64,000 bases of DNA from CBDHGY01 sp965263325 (GTDB lineage Bacteria; Pseudomonadota; Alphaproteobacteria; Caulobacterales; Hyphomonadaceae): NCBI GenBank assembly GCA_965263325.1, contig CBDHGY010000002.1:2728001-2792000 (forward strand), in the 5' to 3' direction. A program made the translations under genes and the position numbers. A model generated the notes under the pieces. That model saw only the letters and a list, made by a program, of their open reading frames with translations. It searched no databases and had not been told where the DNA came from. This document shows positions 52,080 to 61,658 of the stretch, piece after piece (the first letter of the stretch is position 1; every line of letters starts with the position of its first letter).

Positions 52080-54677
52080 ATGGACACTTTGGAGCTGACG
52101 CAAGCTGCAGGCGGCGAGACCCCTGAAACGGATACGCCGACTGAAACAGCCGAGCGCAAGATCGATTTTGCGCAATTGTTCTTCTACGGCATGGTGCTGG
52201 TTGCGGTGGCAGCGGCGAGCGTTGCGATTGCATGGCCAGATGCCGTCGGAAATACCGGCTCCGTTATGCTCATTTCAATGGCGGCGTTCGGGCTGGTGTT
52301 CCTCCTTTGGATCCTGCGCGGCGCAGGCAAACGCCTCGGAATGTTCCCTGAGCGCGGCGCAGCTGCCGCTGCTATAAATGCAAACACACCGCGTTTCGGC
52401 TGGATTGAAGCGCTGGATGAGGCGGTGCTCGTTGCCGAACGCGGCGGCGCACCCGTGGCTGGCAATGAAGCCTATTCTGAACTTGTGGAGCTTGCGCTAG
52501 GGCCGACCAGTTTGGATACGTCCGGCCGTCCGGTTTCTGTTGACAGGATTTTTGGCGCAGCGCCGGGGCTTGCTGCACCCGTTTTCAGATTGTCAAAGGC
52601 TGCAAAAGCAGGGGAAGCGCGCCGTGAAGTCTTACCGCCGGTGACGATGGGTCCTGAAGCGCTACCGATGCAATATGAGATTGGAGTTTCCCCGCTGCCG
52701 CGTGGGCGCATGCTCTGGCGACTTCGCCGAATTGCAGGTGAGCAGGAAGCGACGGGGGCCGCCGATCTGAAGTCGCTCTATGTTGAAGATGCGCCGATGG
52801 GCTTTTTTGCTGCCAAGCCCGACGGCACGATTACCTATGCAAATCACTGGCTGCGCGAGCTGATTGGGCTTCCGGACTCTGCAAAGGGTGTACGTATTGA
52901 TGACATCATGCGCCCCGAATTTGTGAAGCTTCTGCGCAAGGACAAGAAAACAGGGTCTGCTGGCCGCGCTGATATCCGTATTCGCGGACGTGATGGGGTA
53001 GAAGTACCCGTGCAGACCATCACCACTTGGTCTGGCAAAGGCGCAGATGCCTCCGGCCGGACAATTGTGATTGCATCCAATGCGCAGCTTGCGGGCAAAG
53101 GACGAATGTCGGCCGCGTCTGCGTCGCGTCCGCCGCGCACAGACGGCGACCCGATGTTTGATGATGCACCTTTTGGCGCTGTTCGCCTGGACGGAGACAG
53201 TGTCGCTGGCGCGATCATTATGGACGCAAACCGGGCGCTCGTTGAAATGGCGCAGGACCGCGCGGTTCCAGGAAAGAAGTTTGCAGACATGTTCGTTGCC
53301 GAAGATGGCCGGGACATGCTTGAGACGAAACTGCTCGATGCGATCGACAAGCCGGTTGAGCTGCAGCTCGTCGGTGAGGAAACCCGCAATGTGAACGTCT
53401 TCGTGACGCTTGATGCCGATGGCAATCCAACAGTGGCTTACGTCATTGACATGACGGAGCAGAAGCAGCTCGAGCTCCGCCTTGCCCAAGGCGAAAAAAT
53501 GCAGGCGATCGGCCACCTTGCCGGCGGGGTCGCGCACGATTTCAACAACGTCCTCACCGGTGTCATGCTGAACACGGACAAACTCATGACGCGTCACCCT
53601 CTCGGTGATCCGAGTTTCGAGCAATTGAAACACATTCACGAATTGTCCGTTCGTGCGGCAGAGCTCGTGCGGATGCTGCTCGCCTATGCGCGCAAACAAA
53701 CCTTCAAACGCGAAGTCATGAATGTATCTGACTTCTTGTCTGAATTCTCAATCCTGCTTCGCCAGCTTGTTGATGAGCGTATCGAAATTGAGATCAAGCA
53801 TGGCCGGGATTTGCCGCGCATCAAGGCTGACAAAAATCAGATTGAAACAGCCATAATCAATCTCGCGACGAATGCGCGCGATGCTATGCTGGCGCACAAG
53901 TCTAGCGGCAAGCTAACGATCCGCACTTCGGCGACCACAGGAAAAGAGGCGCACGAAGAAGGCTTCAACTATGTTGAAGATGGCGACTACCTGCTGATTG
54001 AAGTTGTCGATAACGGCCACGGCATGACGAAAGACGTTATGGCGAATATTTTCCAGCCATTCTTCACGACCAAAGAAGCGGGCGTTGGCACAGGGCTCGG
54101 CCTCGCAACAGTCTACGGTATTATCAAACAGTCTGGCGGTTATATTTGCCCGCAGTCGAGCGTTGGCGAGGGCACAACGTTTAAGCTTTACCTTCCTGCG
54201 CTCGATCCAGCGGAGATCCCTGCAGAAACCGAAGAGGTGCGCTCATCCGGCGAGAAGCCACGTCTCGTCGATATCTCGGGGCGCGGCCGTATCTTGCTTG
54301 TCGAGGACGAAGACGGCGTACGCGGAATAGCCGCCAGCTTGCTCGAAAATCGCGGCTACGAAGTTGAGCAGGCGCCCGACGGAGAGATCGCACTGGATAT
54401 TCTGGTCAATGATGACATCGGATTTGATCTGATTATTTCAGATGTGGTCATGCCGGGTAAGGATGGGCCAACGCTTATCAAAGAAGCCAAAGAGCATCTT
54501 GGCGATGCACGCGTGATCTTCATTTCTGGTTATGCCGAACAGGATCTTGCAGATGCCCTGGATGAAGACCGAGAGATCTCCTTCCTGCCGAAACCATTTA
54601 CTGTTCGAAAGCTGGCAGAGCGTGTGAAAGATGTTCTGGGTGAGCAGAAAGAAAAAAAGATGAACGCGGCGGCGTAG
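52080..54677 (+). CDS. cckA: Hybrid histidine kinase CckA
   Basis: 865 residues. Two membrane helices (about 30-50 and 60-80), PAS-like domains (about 225-330 and 355-465), a dimerisation helix with GHLAGGVAHDFNNVLTGVML (His near 484), an ATPase domain (NGHGMTKDVMANIFQPFFTT, GTGLGLATVYGIIKQSGG), and a receiver (ILLVEDEDGVR, Asp near 788 in ISDVVMPGKDGP, KPFT). In Caulobacter CckA phosphorylates ChpT and thereby CtrA, the cell-cycle regulator. Upstream, TTAAC half-sites lie at about 51927-51955. The product should sit in the inner membrane. Confidence 0.93.
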   Translation: MDTLELTQAAGGETPETDTPTETAERKIDFAQLFFYGMVLVAVAAASVAIAWPDAVGNTGSVMLISMAAFGLVFLLWILRGAGKRLGMFPERGAAAAAINANTPRFGWIEALDEAVLVAERGGAPVAGNEAYSELVELALGPTSLDTSGRPVSVDRIFGAAPGLAAPVFRLSKAAKAGEARREVLPPVTMGPEALPMQYEIGVSPLPRGRMLWRLRRIAGEQEATGAADLKSLYVEDAPMGFFAAKPDGTITYANHWLRELIGLPDSAKGVRIDDIMRPEFVKLLRKDKKTGSAGRADIRIRGRDGVEVPVQTITTWSGKGADASGRTIVIASNAQLAGKGRMSAASASRPPRTDGDPMFDDAPFGAVRLDGDSVAGAIIMDANRALVEMAQDRAVPGKKFADMFVAEDGRDMLETKLLDAIDKPVELQLVGEETRNVNVFVTLDADGNPTVAYVIDMTEQKQLELRLAQGEKMQAIGHLAGGVAHDFNNVLTGVMLNTDKLMTRHPLGDPSFEQLKHIHELSVRAAELVRMLLAYARKQTFKREVMNVSDFLSEFSILLRQLVDERIEIEIKHGRDLPRIKADKNQIETAIINLATNARDAMLAHKSSGKLTIRTSATTGKEAHEEGFNYVEDGDYLLIEVVDNGHGMTKDVMANIFQPFFTTKEAGVGTGLGLATVYGIIKQSGGYICPQSSVGEGTTFKLYLPALDPAEIPAETEEVRSSGEKPRLVDISGRGRILLVEDEDGVRGIAASLLENRGYEVEQAPDGEIALDILVNDDIGFDLIISDVVMPGKDGPTLIKEAKEHLGDARVIFISGYAEQDLADALDEDREISFLPKPFTVRKLAERVKDVLGEQKEKKMNAAA

Positions 54678-54730
54678 AACGCAGCAGAAGATCAGAGAAA
54701 GAGCCGGAACTCGTGTGAGGTATGTGCTTT

Positions 54731-55195
54731 ATGCTGAAAAGAGCTTTCCTCACTGTACTGATCGGTCTTCCGCTTTTCGCATGCTCTACAGCCAAACAAG
54801 CTGCGGAAGACGGAGCGCGCGGGCTGAAACTCGCTGCGCTTGATGCCAAAGATGCCGCGGTCGATTTTAAAGATGCGACGTTAGACGCCAAAGATGGTGT
54901 TTCAGAATTCTTCGATCTGCCGCAGCCCTATCATGGCCGGGGGCAAGCAATCTGTGGTTACCTCTCTTATCACATAGAAAGCCACAATATCTTTCCCGAT
55001 GCCAAAGCGATGCGCGAGCAATCGAGAGGATTTGGTGTGCAGCCCGGCACTGTGGAGCACCAGGCATTGCTCGGGCATCACGGGAAGTATGTTTGTCTAT
55101 CCGGCGAAGTTTATTATCGCGGATGCGGCAAGGAAGTTTCCTGTAACACCTCGGATTTTCTCTATGCGGTGCGGGTAAACGGTATTGGCGGGTAA
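54731..55195 (+). CDS. Lipoprotein with 7-residue repeats
   Basis: 154 residues from ATG 54731. Lipobox LPLFAC lipidates Cys18. Residues 30-55 are three near-identical heptads (LDAKDAA, VDFKDAT, LDAKDGV), an amphipathic helix of Lea/Lpp style. The C-terminal part has four cysteines (AICGYLSYH, YVCLSG, RGCGKEVSCNTS) and looks like a small folded domain. I recognise no family. It starts 53 bp after cckA and may be co-transcribed. Confidence 0.7.
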   Translation: MLKRAFLTVLIGLPLFACSTAKQAAEDGARGLKLAALDAKDAAVDFKDATLDAKDGVSEFFDLPQPYHGRGQAICGYLSYHIESHNIFPDAKAMREQSRGFGVQPGTVEHQALLGHHGKYVCLSGEVYYRGCGKEVSCNTSDFLYAVRVNGIGG

Positions 55196-55253
55196 GCGAC
55201 TTCGCGCTGCGTGACGCCTTGCCCGCAAGCCGCTGCGCTGTCACTCTAGAGAT

Positions 55254-56315
55254 ATGGACGGATTTACTTCAAAAACCACCATGAACCGCGGCCTCACATA
55301 CCCTTGGGGAGAGGGCGCGCCAGAAACGGGTGAGACGTTTGAAGTCGCGCCCGGGGTACATTGGGTGCGGATGCCGCTGCCATTTTCTTTGGCTTATATA
55401 AACCTGTGGCTGATCGATGATGGTGACAGTTGGTCGATCGTCGATACAGGCATGCCGCTGCCAGAAACCAAGGAAGCTTGGCGAAAGATTTTTGATGAGA
55501 AGCTCGGCGGCAAGCCCGTAACGCGGATCTTCGTCACGCATATGCATCCCGACCATATCGGAAATGCTGGCTGGTTGTCGCGCAAATGGCCGGGGTCCAA
55601 GCTGTATATTTCGCGGCTAGAATACGTCACCTGCCGCATGCTTGTGGCAGACACTGGCCGGGATGCACCAGAGGCGGGTTTGGAATTTTATCGGCGCGCG
55701 GGATGGTCTCCGTCTCAAGTCGACAATTACGCCGCGCGATTTGGCGGGTTCGGGCGCGGTGTATCGCGCCTGCCCGACGCTTATGAGCGCCTGCAGGATG
55801 GCGATGAATTTCAGATGGCGGGTGAGGTCTGGCGGGTTATTTCCGGCAATGGTCATTCGCCGGAGCATAGTTGCCTGTATTGCCCTGCTTTGAAGATTTT
55901 TATTTCCGGTGATCAGTTGCTGCCGCGGATTTCGTCGAATGTTTCAGTGTTCCCAACAGAGCCAAACGCGGACCCATTGTCGGACTGGCTTAACAGCTGC
56001 GAGAAATTGAAGCGTGAATTGGCAGAAGACGTGCTGGTTCTGCCTGCACACAATGAACCGTTTAAAGGCGCGCAAACGCGGTTGCAGGCCCTGATCGACG
56101 GACATGAGAAATCTCTTCGCAGGTTGCACAAAAGACTGTCCGAGCCAAAGCGTGCGGTAGACGTGTTTACCGCTTTATTCGGGCGCACAATTGATGATGA
56201 AGTCATCTCGATGGCAACCGGCGAGTCTATTGCACATCTAAATTGCCTTATTGGTCGAGGGCTCGCGCGCGCCGATCTAAGCGAAGACGGCACGCTTCTC
56301 TACACCGCGATATAA
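55254..56315 (+). CDS. MBL-fold metallo-hydrolase
   Basis: 353 residues (ATG 55281 is a shorter alternative). The zinc motif HMHPDHIGNAGWL near residue 102, NGHSPEHSCLYC and ISGDQLLPRISSN give the four metallo-beta-lactamase sites, and a C-terminal LPAHNEPF adds the last histidine. The C-terminal 90 residues form an added helical domain, as in SdsA- or glyoxalase-like hydrolases. The substrate is unknown. It does not have a signal peptide. Confidence 0.88.
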   Translation: MDGFTSKTTMNRGLTYPWGEGAPETGETFEVAPGVHWVRMPLPFSLAYINLWLIDDGDSWSIVDTGMPLPETKEAWRKIFDEKLGGKPVTRIFVTHMHPDHIGNAGWLSRKWPGSKLYISRLEYVTCRMLVADTGRDAPEAGLEFYRRAGWSPSQVDNYAARFGGFGRGVSRLPDAYERLQDGDEFQMAGEVWRVISGNGHSPEHSCLYCPALKIFISGDQLLPRISSNVSVFPTEPNADPLSDWLNSCEKLKRELAEDVLVLPAHNEPFKGAQTRLQALIDGHEKSLRRLHKRLSEPKRAVDVFTALFGRTIDDEVISMATGESIAHLNCLIGRGLARADLSEDGTLLYTAI

Positions 56316-56347
56316 AAACCGGTCGCCGCTTAGATTGCGACGACCGG
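56313..56347 (-). terminator. Terminator of the S8 peptidase gene
   Basis: CCGGTCG (56319-56325) pairs with CGACCGG (56341-56347), with an inner CGC/GCG after one mismatch. On the minus strand five Ts (56318-56314) follow. It lies between convergent genes. Confidence 0.7.
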
Positions 56348-56374
56348 CATTGAATGGGTGTGATTTCTTCGGGC

Positions 56375-58300
56375 CTAGTTTGCTTTAGCTTTCTCCACCG
56401 CATTTGCAGGGTGAACGACCTTCAAATCACCTTCCAGCGTTGTTGTATCCTCAATGATCGCGCGCACCTCTGCGACGCTGAGTTCTGGATTGACGGCAAA
56501 CAGCTTGGCGGCAAGGTTAGCGACTTGAGGCGCTGCCATAGACGTACCGGAGAGTTTCATCTCCCGGCCACCCGGGACGCGGCCCAGAACTTCAAACCCG
56601 TTTGCATAGACGTCGATCGACGTTCCATATGAAGTAAAGCCAGCCGGTTGAAGGGCCTGATCCACAGCGCCGACGGTGATCACATTTGGAAGATTGATGC
56701 CGGCTGGGACGGATTGAACAAACTCAACATTCTCATCTTCATTTCCCGCACCCGCAACAAACAGCGTATCAGGAGCGGACGCAAAAGCTTCGGTCAAACC
56801 ATCCTGCATGATCTTGAAAATACGGTCTGCACGTGCCTTGCGTTCATCCGGGTCGTTCTCTGCGCCTGTCACCTGCAGGATCGCTTCGATGGCCGGTTTG
56901 GTAAGACGCCAGCTCATATTCGCGACTTTGATGTCGTTTTTCTTCATCATGGCCACAGCGTCTTTAGAAGCAGCAACCAATCCTTCAGCAAAAGCTTCGT
57001 CAATCGCTTCTGTTGGAATAGGGTCGCTCGGCCAAGTCATACGAACATTCATGACCTGTGCAGCAGAATTACCTGCGATGGAGATATCCGCTACGTGCTG
57101 GCCATGAATATAATTGCCGAGAACAGTCATCTGCTTTTGCAGCGTCTGTAAAGAGCCAGCATCCTGTTGGCTGAGCAGCGTGCGATAGGCTTCGGCCTCT
57201 TTGGTGTTTGTCAGGCCAGCCGTTGTATCGAGCGCGCCTTTCATCGTGTCGAGCATTCCGTCCATGTCACTGGCATAGCCATCAGCTTCAGGAAGAAGCG
57301 CTGCGTCTTCTGGCTGAAATTTTCCATCAAATGCGATGCCGTGCGCGGTGCCCGTGCCGGGATAATCGGGGTTTGTCCACATGCGGCCTTTATGCAGTGC
57401 CGGGTCGACGCCTGTATCCCAAACGGCAACCACCACGGGTGCCCCGTCGGTCACTTCAACTGCGCGCTCCGACCAGAGATCTTTTGCCTCTTCTTCAGGT
57501 TCTGCGTCCAAGCGTTCGGTGAGCGCTTCAGCGACCACTGACATGTAAGGCATTGTATCCAGGGAGTAGGCAATCCCGACAACGCTTCTGGCGAGTGAGC
57601 GGTCGAACTCCATATTCGATTGCTCTGCAACCACATCAATTTGGCCTTCGAGCGCGGCATTCAGCAGGTTCGGATTGACAACTTGAGCCTGTCCTTTTTG
57701 CTGTTCCAGAGCATCTCGAGCGATATCGAGATCGACGCTCGCAAGCGCTTGCGTCAGCTCTGATTTAAATGCTGCGCCAAAGGTCATTTCGTCTGCATCG
57801 GGATGACTGATGCTCGCCCGCGCAAACGCATCACCAACCAGTCCAGACGTTTCTTTTGCAGCCGCTTTGTCTTCGAGCCCCCGTACCTCCTTGGAAATTT
57901 TCAGGGCAGTATCCCAGTCGCCTTTTTGCAGCGCGATCACGCGTTTTGTCGAAAGCACAGATTTTTTTGTTCCAGCGTCTTGGATGTCATATTCGCTAAG
58001 CAGCATGTCGGCATCTGCTTCGAGCGCGTCGCGCAATGCGATGAAATCCGCGCCGCGCTCTTTTACCAGTTCTGACGGTTTGGCAGCGAGAGCAAACACT
58101 GTGCGGGGCATATCTGCTTCGCTAGCGATGACTTTGCTGGCCGTTTCTGTGGGTTCCATTTGTGATTCCATCGTCGATGTTTCTGTCGAAGCCACTTCGG
58201 TTTCCTGAGCATCTGCGCCAGTCGTTCCAGTGTTTCCACAGCTTACGAGCGCCGCTGCAGCCGCGCCCAAAAGAAGTCCGCGGGTAAATCTTTGTGCCAT
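56375..58300 (-). CDS. S8 (subtilisin-like) serine peptidase lipoprotein
   Basis: 641 residues from ATG 58300. Lipobox AALVSC lipidates Cys21; a linker and a 250-residue helical pro-region precede the catalytic domain. The triad is visible: Asp in VVVAVWDTGVDPALH, His in YIHGQHVADISIA (HGQH in place of HGTH), oxyanion Asn in FVAGAGNEDEN, Ser in LSGTSMAAPQVANLA. It is a membrane-anchored periplasmic peptidase. The promoter carries the 17-bp palindrome module (58376-58408). Confidence 0.88.
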   Translation of the reverse strand: MAQRFTRGLLLGAAAAALVSCGNTGTTGADAQETEVASTETSTMESQMEPTETASKVIASEADMPRTVFALAAKPSELVKERGADFIALRDALEADADMLLSEYDIQDAGTKKSVLSTKRVIALQKGDWDTALKISKEVRGLEDKAAAKETSGLVGDAFARASISHPDADEMTFGAAFKSELTQALASVDLDIARDALEQQKGQAQVVNPNLLNAALEGQIDVVAEQSNMEFDRSLARSVVGIAYSLDTMPYMSVVAEALTERLDAEPEEEAKDLWSERAVEVTDGAPVVVAVWDTGVDPALHKGRMWTNPDYPGTGTAHGIAFDGKFQPEDAALLPEADGYASDMDGMLDTMKGALDTTAGLTNTKEAEAYRTLLSQQDAGSLQTLQKQMTVLGNYIHGQHVADISIAGNSAAQVMNVRMTWPSDPIPTEAIDEAFAEGLVAASKDAVAMMKKNDIKVANMSWRLTKPAIEAILQVTGAENDPDERKARADRIFKIMQDGLTEAFASAPDTLFVAGAGNEDENVEFVQSVPAGINLPNVITVGAVDQALQPAGFTSYGTSIDVYANGFEVLGRVPGGREMKLSGTSMAAPQVANLAAKLFAVNPELSVAEVRAIIEDTTTLEGDLKVVHPANAVEKAKAN

Positions 58301-58375
58301 TTGATTATCCCTTCTGCACACACCCATCCGGTTTGCGTGGGCGTTCATGCGCGTGCATATGGTTAAGTCCATGTT

Positions 58376-58409
58376 GAAAGTCAACTAATTATTATTGTAA
58401 AACAATAAT
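58376..58409. promoter_or_regulatory. 17-bp palindrome module (copy 2)
   Basis: GAAAGTCAA (58376-58384), seven bases, TTATTGTAAAACAATAA (58392-58408), the palindrome extended by one pair (58391-58409). It lies between lepB and the S8 peptidase gene. On the minus strand TTGACT follows the palindrome; on the plus strand TTGAAA precedes it by the same spacing as at 8109. Either gene, or both, could be controlled. Confidence 0.55.
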
Positions 58410-58544
58410 TCTCAATGGTTGGCAATAATGGCACGAAATCCGAATTTGAACTCTGCATCTGTGTTTCCTGTAGATTTCGCCTTCGCATCGCCCCATTGGG
58501 TCTGTTAAGCGCAAAACTAAGTTCTCGTGAGATATAACGGCCAG

Positions 58545-59432
58545 ATGTCCGAAATAGTTGATACAGAAAAAGAAGAAAATGAACCGTCCACGTTTCGTGA
58601 AAAAGCCATCCGCGAGGCTAAGGAATGGCTGGCTGTTTTTGCCTGGTTCGTTCCGCTCTACCTGTTGTTCACAGGCCTGATTTATGAGCAACGGGTGATA
58701 CCGTCTGAGTCGATGGTCCCGAACCTACAGGTTGGCGACAGGGTCGCAGTGAACAAGTTTGCCTATGGATATTCAAAGTATTCCGTGCCGTTTGGGCTTG
58801 GCTGGTTTCTTCCCGAAGGACGAATTTTTGCTGAGATGCCGAAGCGCGGAGAAGTCGTTGTATTCCAGCACCCGCACACTGATAGAGTCATGATCAAGCG
58901 CGTCCTGGCGGTCGGCGGTGATCAAATCGAATTACGGTCGGGCCAGGTTATTCTCAACGGCGTTCCAATTCCGACGCAAAACATCGATCGCATTCGAGTG
59001 ATGACGCACCCCACCAAGACGAGCCCAGCAAGAGCTCAGCCTGTGGTTCAGCGCAGAGAAACGCTTGGCGATAACAGCTACATGACCCATCAGTGGGACG
59101 GTGTGCGCGGGTATGATGATACCGCTCGCTTCAAGGTCCCGGAGGGACATCTCTTTTTTGTTGGCGACAACCGGGACAATTCTGTCGATGCACGCGCCAC
59201 AACGGGGCACTGCCTTGATGTCGACGGGGTGATCAGCGGGACGGGGTGTCCGCCTCGCAGCGTTCGTACGAATGGGGGGCTCGTTCAAATACCGAACGAT
59301 GAAGCGTCGATAGGATTCGTTCCATTGCAAAACGTTATTGGCCGCGCAGATACGGTGATTTTTACGACCAAACGATGCAATAAGCAGCCTGGCACGACGT
59401 GCCCTCCAAAGCGTTTGTGGCGCGGCCTTTAG
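58545..59432 (+). CDS. lepB: Signal peptidase I
   Basis: 295 residues from ATG 58545. One or two N-terminal membrane helices (WLAVFAWFVPLYLLFTGLIY), catalytic Ser in VIPSESMVPNLQVGDRV, Lys in RVMIKRVLAVGGDQIE, and the GDNRDNSVDAR box near residue 220. It cuts signal peptides of exported proteins at the periplasmic face of the inner membrane. A cysteine-rich C-terminal part (TTGHCLDVDG, SGTGCPP, CPPKRLW) is longer than usual. It is not in the usual lepB-rnc-era setting, so a second paralogue is possible. Confidence 0.93.
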   Translation: MSEIVDTEKEENEPSTFREKAIREAKEWLAVFAWFVPLYLLFTGLIYEQRVIPSESMVPNLQVGDRVAVNKFAYGYSKYSVPFGLGWFLPEGRIFAEMPKRGEVVVFQHPHTDRVMIKRVLAVGGDQIELRSGQVILNGVPIPTQNIDRIRVMTHPTKTSPARAQPVVQRRETLGDNSYMTHQWDGVRGYDDTARFKVPEGHLFFVGDNRDNSVDARATTGHCLDVDGVISGTGCPPRSVRTNGGLVQIPNDEASIGFVPLQNVIGRADTVIFTTKRCNKQPGTTCPPKRLWRGL

Positions 59433-59543
59433 AATTTGTCGACATTCGCGTGATAGGCGAGGCAGGCGTGTAGATTGCACGCCGCTGGGGGCGTGTTTCA
59501 TTGTGGAACACGTTCAGCATTCTGCCTTTGATTGAGACCGTTT

Positions 59544-60662
59544 ATGCAAGTCGAGCTGTTCAAACCGGATGAAATGAATGCCGATTTTTGGCAGGCTTTT
59601 CACGACATTCGAAATGCGTCGTCAGCTAATGACGATCCGTTCTTTGATCCGGAATTTGCGCGCCTTGTCGGTGGTCTGCGCAGCGACACATTTATCGGCG
59701 TTGCCTTCGATGCGGGCAAGGCTGAGCCAATCGCCTTTTGGCCAATGCATGTGCGGCCGGGCGGGTGGGCGCGGCCGATCGGTGGTCCATTTTCTGATTG
59801 GCATGGTCCGGTCGCGCGCGTGCATGATCCGGTAGACCCAACAGAGTTTCTCGCTGCCGCCGGTCTTTCAGGGTTCACCGCATTTGGCATGCCGGGGCAT
59901 TTGTCCTGGGGGCATCTCGATGAGCGTGTCGGCGCGAATATGACCGATGTATCGGCTGGTTGGGAAGATTATCTCGCCGCCCAGACAAAGCTTTACCCGA
60001 AACACTTTAAGAAGATGCGCCGCATGGGACGCAACATGCAGCGAGATCATGCTGAGATTCAGTTTGAGATGGATGACACATCTCGTGAAGCCTTTGATTG
60101 GCTGATCGAACGCAAGCGCGCTCAGTTCGTGCGTACGGGTCGCCACGATGTTCTCGGACCAGAATGGGCGCGCCTGTTGTTTGAAAGGTTACGCGGGTTC
60201 AGATCCCAGCGCTTCTCAAGCCGGCTCATGAGCCTGCGCCTTGACGGGAAGATCGTCGCTGCTGAATTCAACCTTTGCTCAGACCGGATTATGCACGGCT
60301 GGATTACGGGTTTCGATACGGACTTTGCCTATTACTCTCCTGGATACATGTTGCAGCATGAGATCCTGAAAGAGATGCAAGGCATGGATCAAACGATCTA
60401 CGACGCTGGAATTGGTCTTGATTACTACAAGAAATACTACACCAACTTCCAATTGCCTGTGGATACTGGCGCGCTGCGCGTTCAGCAGAAAGCAGGCCTG
60501 CCGCGGCTGATGGCTGATGGTTGGCGAATGACGGAAAACTCCCTTCCGGGCGCGATGGGGCGTCTTATGGGCAAAGTGCGACGTCGTACCGACCAGATTG
60601 TCATGTCAGAGATGACACTCGGCGGACGCATCAGCGGTATCGCAAAAGCGCTAAAACCTTAA
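59544..60662 (+). CDS. CelD/BcsL-type GNAT acetyltransferase
   Basis: 372 residues from ATG 59544. The C-terminal half has the acetyltransferase-6 pattern: KHFKKMRRMGRNMQRDHAEI, FDWLIERKRAQFVRTGRHDV, LRLDGKIVAAEFNLCSDRIM and YSPGYMLQHEILKEM. Proteins of this group are linked to cellulose or capsule polysaccharides and to FemAB-like transfer. No polysaccharide genes are nearby. It is about 110 bp after lepB. The N-terminal 120 residues are a divergent GNAT half. Confidence 0.82.
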   Translation: MQVELFKPDEMNADFWQAFHDIRNASSANDDPFFDPEFARLVGGLRSDTFIGVAFDAGKAEPIAFWPMHVRPGGWARPIGGPFSDWHGPVARVHDPVDPTEFLAAAGLSGFTAFGMPGHLSWGHLDERVGANMTDVSAGWEDYLAAQTKLYPKHFKKMRRMGRNMQRDHAEIQFEMDDTSREAFDWLIERKRAQFVRTGRHDVLGPEWARLLFERLRGFRSQRFSSRLMSLRLDGKIVAAEFNLCSDRIMHGWITGFDTDFAYYSPGYMLQHEILKEMQGMDQTIYDAGIGLDYYKKYYTNFQLPVDTGALRVQQKAGLPRLMADGWRMTENSLPGAMGRLMGKVRRRTDQIVMSEMTLGGRISGIAKALKP

Positions 60663-60717
60663 ACTCTCGCGCAGGCCCCATCTTGCCGATGCGCGCCAAC
60701 CCCGCTAGCTGAGGCGC

Positions 60718-61347
60718 ATGAACGGGACATCCGATCAATTGAATACACCTGCGAGCGAAACGCAGGTCGCCGCCACTACGCGCGGGCCGTTGATCATTTC
60801 TCGCCACGGCCGGCCCAAGCTCGACAGAAACGAAGGCCCCAAACTCACCTGGCAGGAATATGTTGCATGGTGGGATGCTTATGAAGCGGGCGGTCTTGCC
60901 GAAGATCAGGAGCCGCCTGAAAAACTGAAGGCGCAAGTTGTCGATGCACAATTAGTGCTTTCTTCGGAGCGCTTGCGCGCCAAGCAAACTGCTGCGATGG
61001 CCGCGCCGCACATGGCGGCCATTCCTTTTGATTTGTTCAATGAAGCGCCGTTGCCGCCGCCGCGCTGGGGGGTTCGCTTCTTGCCGCGAACCTGGAATTT
61101 CTTTGCGCGGTCTGCCTGGATGTTAGGTCATTCTCTTGGCGGAGAGACAAATAAGCAAGCCTGGGAGCGGGCCGGGCACGCAACAGATGCGCTTCATGAA
61201 CACGCCAAGCATGGGAAGGTATATCTTGCCGCGCATGGCTGGTTTAATCGTATGCTTCGCAAAGAACTGCGCAAGAAGGGTTGGCGCTGCACATATGATG
61301 GCGGCAACGCATATTGGAGCTATCGAAAATACGAATGGCATGATTAG
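60718..61347 (+). CDS. Histidine phosphatase family protein
   Basis: 209 residues. The catalytic RHG motif is in LIISRHGRPKLDRN near residue 29; VLSSERLRAKQTAAMAAPHM supplies the second arginine site and LAAHGWFNRMLRKEL the second histidine. The family includes phosphoglycerate mutases and broad phosphatases; the substrate cannot be told. It starts 56 bp after the acetyltransferase and precedes xseB by about 70 bp. Confidence 0.88.
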   Translation: MNGTSDQLNTPASETQVAATTRGPLIISRHGRPKLDRNEGPKLTWQEYVAWWDAYEAGGLAEDQEPPEKLKAQVVDAQLVLSSERLRAKQTAAMAAPHMAAIPFDLFNEAPLPPPRWGVRFLPRTWNFFARSAWMLGHSLGGETNKQAWERAGHATDALHEHAKHGKVYLAAHGWFNRMLRKELRKKGWRCTYDGGNAYWSYRKYEWHD

Positions 61348-61415
61348 AGCTTGAATTCGCCATTGCGGCGAGTCGGCCATATCCCTATGGTGTCTTGAAC
61401 CAATCAGGATGGACC

Positions 61416-61658
61416 ATGATGGCAGCAAAAGCTGTAGATAAGATGAGTTTCGAAGAAGCACTTGCGGAACTCGAAGGCATTGTAAAAAAACTCGAAGGCG
61501 GCGAAGCTCCCCTCGAAGAATCAATCGCAATTTACGAACGCGGCGCATCGCTGAAAGCGCATTGCGAATCCAAACTGAAATCTGCTGAGCTGAAAGTCGA
61601 ACAGATTGTCCAAGGGGCAGGCGGCAAGCCAGAAACCGAACCAGCTGAGTTTGACTGA
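61416..61658 (+). CDS. xseB: Exodeoxyribonuclease VII small subunit
   Basis: 80 residues from ATG 61416, six bases after AGGA. KMSFEEALAELEGIVKKLEG and APLEESIAIYERGASLKAHC are diagnostic. It joins XseA in a nuclease that degrades single-stranded DNA. The stop overlaps the ispA start (TGATG), so translation is coupled. The xseB-ispA-dxs order is widespread in proteobacteria. Confidence 0.95.
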   Translation: MMAAKAVDKMSFEEALAELEGIVKKLEGGEAPLEESIAIYERGASLKAHCESKLKSAELKVEQIVQGAGGKPETEPAEFD

